Shown here in pieces: positions 57,496 through 64,000 of a DNA stretch of 64,000 nt. A program made the translations under genes and the position numbers. Source of the DNA: Talpa occidentalis. Lineage: Eukaryota; Chordata; Mammalia; Eulipotyphla; Talpidae. Below the pieces are notes generated by a model. That model saw nothing but the letters and a program-made list of their open reading frames with translations. It was not told the DNA's origin and searched no databases. The stretch covers positions 95,916,083 through 95,980,082 of the forward strand of contig NW_023604861.1 in the NCBI RefSeq assembly GCF_014898055.3, read 5' to 3'. The first letter of the stretch is position 1. Each line of letters opens with the position of its first letter.

Positions 57496-58509
57496 ATTCT
57501 TCTAATTGCAGCTTTCTTTAGTGTCTTTACTTACTAATCCTGTCTTTACTTATTTTTCCAGACTTTAAGTCTCCTTAAAGGTGCTTAAATGCAAACCTCT
57601 TGTAAGTAATTTATGTTCCTTTTTCAATGACAATGAATCTGGAAGCCTTGTTGCCTTTGAATCAGTAGACTCCACCTGTCTCTCCTGCCATGATGAGATG
57701 TGGGTGAGTGGCTATTGTAACCCGACTGCTCAGTTTCCTGTTTTCTTTTGTTTTTCCTTATTGGTGACTATGAACAAAACAGGTAATATTGACTGTTTGT
57801 TACTAAAGACTGTACCCTGCAGGTTCACTCAGACAAACATGTATGTGAAATGGACTTTAGAACCAAAAAATAGTTTTCAAACAAATGGCATAAGCTGACA
57901 CCATGCCTGCATTACCCCATAAAACCTCTCCACTTCCTGATCCAGGTGGACACACCTTCAAATGTCCCTTGCTTGTGGACCCTCATTATAATCCTTTTCC
58001 AGAAAAACTATTTTCTGGATTATATTACAATCTGATTACTGCTGGTTTAAATAGCCATTTATGCCTGGGTTTTTGATAGTCTGCAGAAAGGGAAAATTTA
58101 TGGGATTTATTAAAACATGGTAGTATACAACAGTGAATGGTTAAACTGGGCCAAATATATGGCTATTGAACATCATTTACTAACACGAAGCTGGTACCAA
58201 AGTCTAATAGACCAGGAGCTCTGAGCTAATTCTAACCACTTGCTGTGACACTATAGTTGCCACCAATGTTAATGCAGTTGAGATGCAATTCTGGAAACAG
58301 GATTTTAAATAATCTTAATTGAAGTGTGTGTGATTACAGCTCTTTGTCTTTTCTGTCATTGTTTATAATATTATTGGATCTAGAATTTAATTACAACAAG
58401 AAATTTTTTATACAGTCAAAATTTATGTAACCATATCCTATGTTTAACCTCCCTATTGTTCCTCACTTCTTTTTTCCTCCCTTATCTTATACCTTCAATT
58501 ATTTTATTC
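57496..58509. other. Intergenic spacer
   Basis: From about 57905 it matches 31490-31950; before that it is unmatched. No gene recognised. Confidence 0.6.
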
Positions 58510-60930
58510 TCCCTGATAAACTTTTTTTTCCTGGTATTATTTCACTTTTTAAAAATTTTTTTTTTTAGATTTTATATTCCCCATACAATTGCACCCTCCT
58601 TATTTTGACCCCAATCCCTCCTTTCCCCACCCTGCCCCCTATAGTGTGTCTCTGGAAAATAGTTGTTTGTTGATTTTGATTTTTTCTTTCTTATAGTTAT
58701 TCTTTTTCCTGGTCCCTTATTTAGGTTTTCTAGATTCCTGCTATGAGTGAGACCATCCGGTATTTTTCTTTTTCTTTCTGGCTTATTTGGCTAAGCACAA
58801 TCCCTTCCAGCTCCATCCATGTTGCTGCAAATTGCATGAGTTTATCTTTTTTGATTGGTGAGTAATATTCCATGGTGTATATGTACCACATCTTCTTGAT
58901 CCAGTCATCTATTTTGGGGCATTTGGGTGGTTTCCAAAGCTTAGCTATTGTCGATAGGGCTGCTATAACCATAGGGGTGCAGGTGCTCTTTGGAATTAAT
59001 GTTTCTGTGTCCTTTGGGTAAATACCTTGGAGTGGAATTGCTGGATCATGTGGAAGCTCTATCTTTAGTAGGTTGAGGAATCTCCACACAGCTCTCCATA
59101 GTGGTTGGACCAGTTTGCACTCCCACCAACAGTGCAGAAGAGTTCCTTTTTCTCCACACCCTCGCCAACATTTGTTGGTGCTAGTTTTTTTAATATGTGC
59201 CATTCTCACTGGTGTGAGATGGTATCTCATTGTAGTTTCGATTTGCATTTCCCTGATTACAAGAGATGTTGAACATTTTTTCATATGCCTGTTGGCCATT
59301 TGCATTTCCTCTTTGGAGAAGTTTCTTTTTAGATCTTCTGCCCATTTTTTGACTGGATTATTTTCTTTGTTTTTGTTGAGTTTCATCAGCTCTTTGTAGA
59401 TTTTTGTGATCAGTCCTTTATCGTTAGTGTTGTGTGCAAAAATGTTCTCCCAGTTGGTGGGGTTTCTCTTTGTTTTTGTTATTGTCTCTTTTGCTGTGCA
59501 GAAGCTCTTTAATTTGATGTAGTCCCAGCTGTTTATCTTTGCCTTCACTATCACTGCTTTGGGTGATGTATCTTTAAAGATGTCTTTGAGGTGCATGTCA
59601 TGTAGTATTTCACCTATATTTACTTCTATATATTTGGTGGTTTCAGGTCTTATGTCTAGTTCTTTAATCCATTTTGAGTTGGATTTTGTGCATGGTGTGT
59701 GGTAGCAGTCAAGTTTCATTCTTTTGCATGTAGCGACCAGTTTTCCCAGCACCATTTATTGAACAAAATTTATTTGCTCCAATGCATGTTCTTTGCTCCT
59801 TTGTCAAAGATCAGTTGACCATAAATCTGTGGGTTTATTTCTGGTTTTTCTATTCAGTTCCATTGGTCTATGTGTCTGTTCTTGTTCCACTATCATGCAG
59901 TTTTGATTATTATGGCTTTGTAGTATAGTTTGAAATCTGGGAGAGTGATGCCTCCAGTCCCTTCTTTTTTTTTTTCAGGAAGGTTTTGGCTATTTGGGGT
60001 TTTTGGTGGCTCCATATGAATTTCATCAATATTTTTTCTATTTCTTTGAAGAATGACATTGAAATTTTAATTGGAATATCATTGAATCTGTAGATTGCTT
60101 TTGGTAGGATGGCCATTTTGATAATGTTAATTCTTCCAATCCATGAGCAGGGGATATCTTTCCATTTCTTTGTGCCTACTTCTATTTCTTTTAACAGTGT
60201 TTTATAGTTTTCTTTATATCGGTCCTTTACTTCTTTTGTTAGGTTTCTTTCCGAGTATTTGATTTTTTTGTTTCAATAATAAAAGAAATGGTTTTCTTGA
60301 TTTCTTCTTTAAATTTATTGTTTGTGTATAGGAAGGCTACCGATTTTTGAGTGTTGATTTTGTATCCTGCCACTTTACTAAACTGATTGATGAGTTGAAT
60401 TAGTTTTTCTGTAGAGTTTTTGGGGTTCTCTATGTACATTATCATATCATTTGCAAATAGTGATAGTTTGACTTCTTCCTTGCCTATTTGTATTTCTTGT
60501 ATGTCTTTCTCTTGTCTTATCACTCTGACTAGGACTTCCAGTATTATGTTGAAACGCAGTGGTGAGAGTGGACATCCTTGTCTTGTTCCAGATCTTAATG
60601 GGAATGCTTTCAGCTTTTCACCACTGAGAATGATATTGGCTGTGGGCTTATCATATATGGCCTTTATGATGTTGAGGTATGTTCCTTGTATCCCAAGAGT
60701 TTCAAGGGCCGTTATCATAAATGGGTGTTGTACTTTGTCAAATGCTTTCTCAGCATCTACGGATATTATCATATGGTTTTTATATTTCTTTTTGTTGATG
60801 TATTGGATTACATTGATTGACTTTCAGATGTTGAACCATCCTTGTGTCCCTGGAATAAATCCTACTTGGTCATGGTGAATTGTCTTATGGATGCATTGTT
60901 GGATTCTCTTGGCAAGGATCCCTGATAATC
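58510..60930 (-). mobile_element. L1: 5'-truncated L1 with target-site duplication
   Basis: L1 body about 58528-60918, minus strand, holding the 3' part of ORF2 and the 3' UTR. Open pieces: 58730-59755 (341 codons, the C-terminal half with HCWWEC and [17 protein letters not shown]) and 60239-60772 (reverse-transcriptase part; FAND in place of FADD). TCCCTGATAA plus T-rich target repeats lie at 58510 and 60919. It is the paralogue of the element cut by the left window edge. Confidence 0.9.
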
Positions 60931-60937
60931 TTTTTAA

Positions 60938-61776
60938 GACTTTCAATTAATTTGTGTCTTCTAGTGGGTAATTTCCTGTGTTTACTTCTTAAAAATATTT
61001 ACCTTCAGTTCTGATGGGTAATCTTATACAGAATTTTAAATTTGCATTGATTTTTGAAGGGGAACAAACATCTGTCAGTTCCAATATATGTTCTTGCAAT
61101 TGTACAACCCTGTCTAATAGGGGCCTCCCAATGTTAAAGTGTGCACCTTCAAAGAGTTGGTCATCTATGTGCACAGAGGCAAAGACAGCAGCCTGTTAGT
61201 GTGGAAGAGCTTTCCATGTTCAGAGACAGAGAGAGAAGAAAGATTTCAAATAATAACAAAGTCTGAAAATTACCCATTTTCCTGTGGGCAAAAGTCCAGT
61301 AAAAGAGGCACAACCCAAAGCGGGCCAGTTGCCACAAGTCTAAAGAAGCTTCTGGTGGGGAACCTCAAGAAAGGAGTTAGGCAGGTGCCAGAGTGCTTGG
61401 AATGAAGGAGGACCCCAAATTGAAAATGCATGATGTAATCCACCATGATGTCACTACAACAGATGCCATTATCTCTGCAAAGCACTTAAGTCCCAGGAGT
61501 AGACTCTTCACGTGTCACTCACCCACATATTGCTCCTCATTGTGTCTCCCCTCAAGTATCTCTTCTCTAAGTGTTCCCATGTAATCTCTTCCTCCTTCCT
61601 TCATCCTCCATGTATGTATCCACCTCCCTCTTTCCCAGCAGCTGCCCATTTAGGATACTTGGCTCATGGCATGCTGCGATTTTAGTCCTCAGAGCCTGAC
61701 ATCTCTTTAGCTTAGACATGGCATAGAGACTTTACAAATGTCAGGGTGTGGAGTAGATTCAGAACTTTATCCATGG
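60938..61776. repeat. Segmental-duplication flanking block, copy 4
   Basis: Matches 1233-2060 closely, then jumps directly into ERV sequence at 61777. No gene seen. Confidence 0.75.
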
Positions 61777-64000
61777 AGAGAGGAAAGAAGACAAATGTTA
61801 GCACAGAGTAGAGGCTCAGATGTTGATAGGGAATACAGACAGAGAAGGAATCGAGAGCCCAGGACAGAGGGAAGGAGACAAATGACAGCACAGGGTAGAG
61901 CCTCAGGTGAAGATAGGAGAGAATATAGACAGAGTAGAAGGAATCTAGAGGCCAGTGCAGAGGAGAGGAGACAAATGATAGTTAATGGAGAAGGTTCAGA
62001 TGTAGAATAGAGGTGCCCAAGGGCTCCACTAGATCTAAAGAAAGCCCCAGGAGGAACTGACCCAGAGACGAAGTCCTATTGGTCTTGTGAACCCATTGAG
62101 GACTTGAGATATTTGTTTAAGAAACAGACAAAAACTTGAATATTACTGACTTCTTTTCCAGTTATTGTTGCAGGATACCCAAGGACTCACTTTTTCTGAG
62201 GAAATCCTGAGAAAACTAACATGCTCTAACCAATCTTCTCCCTTTCCAAGTTTAGGAGATGCGAAATAACATCTAGGATCATGCATATGCTGCCAGTATT
62301 TTTTTTTTACACAGAAAGGCGTTCAATCTTGATTTTGGTATTTCTTTTTAACTTTTGTTTTTAACTTTGAGATTTTTTTTTCTCTGCTTGTTTTTGTTGT
62401 TACTTTGGCCTATCAGTGAAACTGCAGTTGTATGAGATATCCCACACGCAATACATGGTAACTAAAGAGCTCTTTGTGTCTATATGTTGTATATCTGTAT
62501 GTCTTTTCCTTGTGTCCTTGTCTTGACCTCCAGTGATTGACAAATTGGTATACATGGTGCCCATAGACGTTGGAAAAAAAAAAAAGAGTCTCCAGTTATG
62601 AGAAAAACTAAAGGTTAAAGGTTATGGTTTGATTGTCAACATTGTGCTACTGAACTAAGCCGGTGCCTTCATAGAGATTGAATATTGTTGTTTCTGTTAT
62701 TTTTCTGATACTTATGGCAAAGCTTCCCAGAAATCTAAACTAAAGTACAAATTTGGTAGCCTGTCATTTGGCTCATGCAAGGAAATTTTGTGGAACCTCA
62801 GTAGAGCTCCTGAGACACTCCACAAAGTTTCTCCCTTTCCTCCTGGGAAAGGCATTAGATGAATTTGTTCTATTTGGCTCACCTAGTAGAGTAAAACTAG
62901 AAGGGAAGCATTGTCACTTGGGAAAATGGGTAACACCATGACCTGATATGGATGTAAATTGTCAATGATGATTGTCACCTTGTAATATTGTATACTTCAA
63001 TTGTTTAATATCTACAGGAATTGTTTCTGGAAATATAGGGAGAAAAGGTCTAACAGATTCCTATTGATGGAACTATTGAGAGTAAAACTTTCCTACTAAG
63101 GACTGAATAGACCTGGAAATACACCTGATATTTACTAAGTTTTCTTTGACATAATAATGATGATTTTTTTTGCATTTTGTTCTAAATCCACAAAGTTTTC
63201 TTGTTTTGGTGACCAGGATCTGCAGCAAGGTTGCAATTTTTTTTTCCAACAAAGCTAACTTGTGTTTGCATTTTCTCTCCCCTTGATACCAACACAGCAT
63301 AAAAATAGTGGTAGTAATCTTTTACTACTTATCTCAGAGTCTGTTTTTGCATAACTTCCATAGGGATTTTGTTTGCTTAAACTGAAAAAAATTGGACATA
63401 AGTTTCATTGTCTGGCTTTGTGTGGAGTTCTTCCAGAAAGTTGAAACAGAGCTGAACCAAGAAGAGGAGAACCTGTTTGCTTTGTTCGTAGGGTTCCAGA
63501 GACCTCCAAAGAAGGTGAGGAAGCTTGCCTCCATTGGCAGGACTGGACAGCCCAGCCAACAAAAAGTCCCTGGTACCCTCGAGAAGAGGAAAGCCCAGGT
63601 GGAGTCTGATGAGACCAATTTGTTCCAGAAGCCTACACGGACCGGATGTCAACAGTTCGCTCTGAATCCTATATGGAGTATTCCAACGAAGCCAGCTAAA
63701 AATTGCTGCTTAGTTATTCTGCCCTGTGATTTTATGCAAAATAGGCAATATGATTTAAAAGTAGATTTAGTTTACAAACTTTTGCTATGCTGTTCAAAAA
63801 AAATTTCGGGATCAAGGTTGAGAGAATTTGTTTTTACATAAGTTGAACCATTTTAAGATTTTTTCCTGTGATTTTGATATATTTGCTGTCTTGTTCTGGC
63901 TAATGCCTCCAGATGTTTTCTTTTGGCTTGGACTGATGAACTGTTTTTCCAGGACTGGAGGACTTCTGCTTTCCACAATGGACAATACCTGGAGGGACTG
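61777..64000 (+). mobile_element. Truncated paralogue of the ERV (3' half), cut by window edge
   Basis: Matches 5556-7780 of the ERV, starting inside the Arg-rich gag repeat. The 5' LTR, leader and most of gag are missing. Because the left flank equals 2060 and the ERV resumes at 5556, the loss is one deletion of about 3.5 kb in a duplicated copy; no separate insertion is needed. As in the other copy, no pol or env is recognisable. The frame 63392-63841 is a longer version of 7175-7528. Confidence 0.88.

Overview
This window is mammalian genomic DNA from the variable-gene part of an immunoglobulin kappa light-chain locus. The main evidence is seven recognisable V-kappa segments, all coded on the minus strand. 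Each has the kappa layout: a short leader exon, an intron, a V exon and a 12-spacer recombination signal (RSS). Six of the seven have a recognisable kappa-type octamer site upstream, intact in five. Three segments look functional (10065-10794, 13782-14264, 42372-43104). Four are pseudogenes with visible, different lesions (26129-26589, 46109-46574, 50374-50748, 55903-56580). Two more stretches (about 15640-15845 and 52117-52320) are decayed relics resembling the IGKV3 subgroup. No J or C exon is present. If this is the directly oriented cluster, J-C should lie to the left of the window.

The rest is repeats, typical of a placental mammal: one complete-structure minus-strand L1 (17469-23962), one plus-strand L1 (33317-39756) with an apparent 3' transduction, several 5'-truncated or ancient L1 pieces, eight tRNA-derived SINEs of one family, a two-LTR endogenous retrovirus (3127-8376), its truncated paralogue (61777 to the window end), and a separate solo LTR. 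I do not recognise the SINE family well enough to name the species. A laurasiatherian mammal, possibly a bat, is only a guess.

The locus has grown by tandem segmental duplication. A common unit recurs: flanking block (for example 1233-3122, 28240-30330, 31951-33304, 60938-61776), then an IGKV2-type gene, then an IGKV1-type gene, then a spacer with an IGKV3-like relic and a SINE. Individual units have lost or gained parts. The unit around 24-27 kb lacks the IGKV2 gene. The 31.5-kb site lacks a 3.1-kb segment that carries a V pseudogene at 54.8-57.9 kb. The right-hand ERV copy has a clean 3.5-kb deletion. Because paralogous empty sites exist inside the window, insertion boundaries and target-site duplications can be read directly.

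The most unusual element is the ERV. It has a gammaretrovirus-like capsid and single zinc knuckle, a lysine-tRNA-like primer site, no recognisable pol or env, and an N-terminal Gag region that looks membrane-spanning with an 11-residue coiled-coil repeat instead of an ordinary matrix domain.
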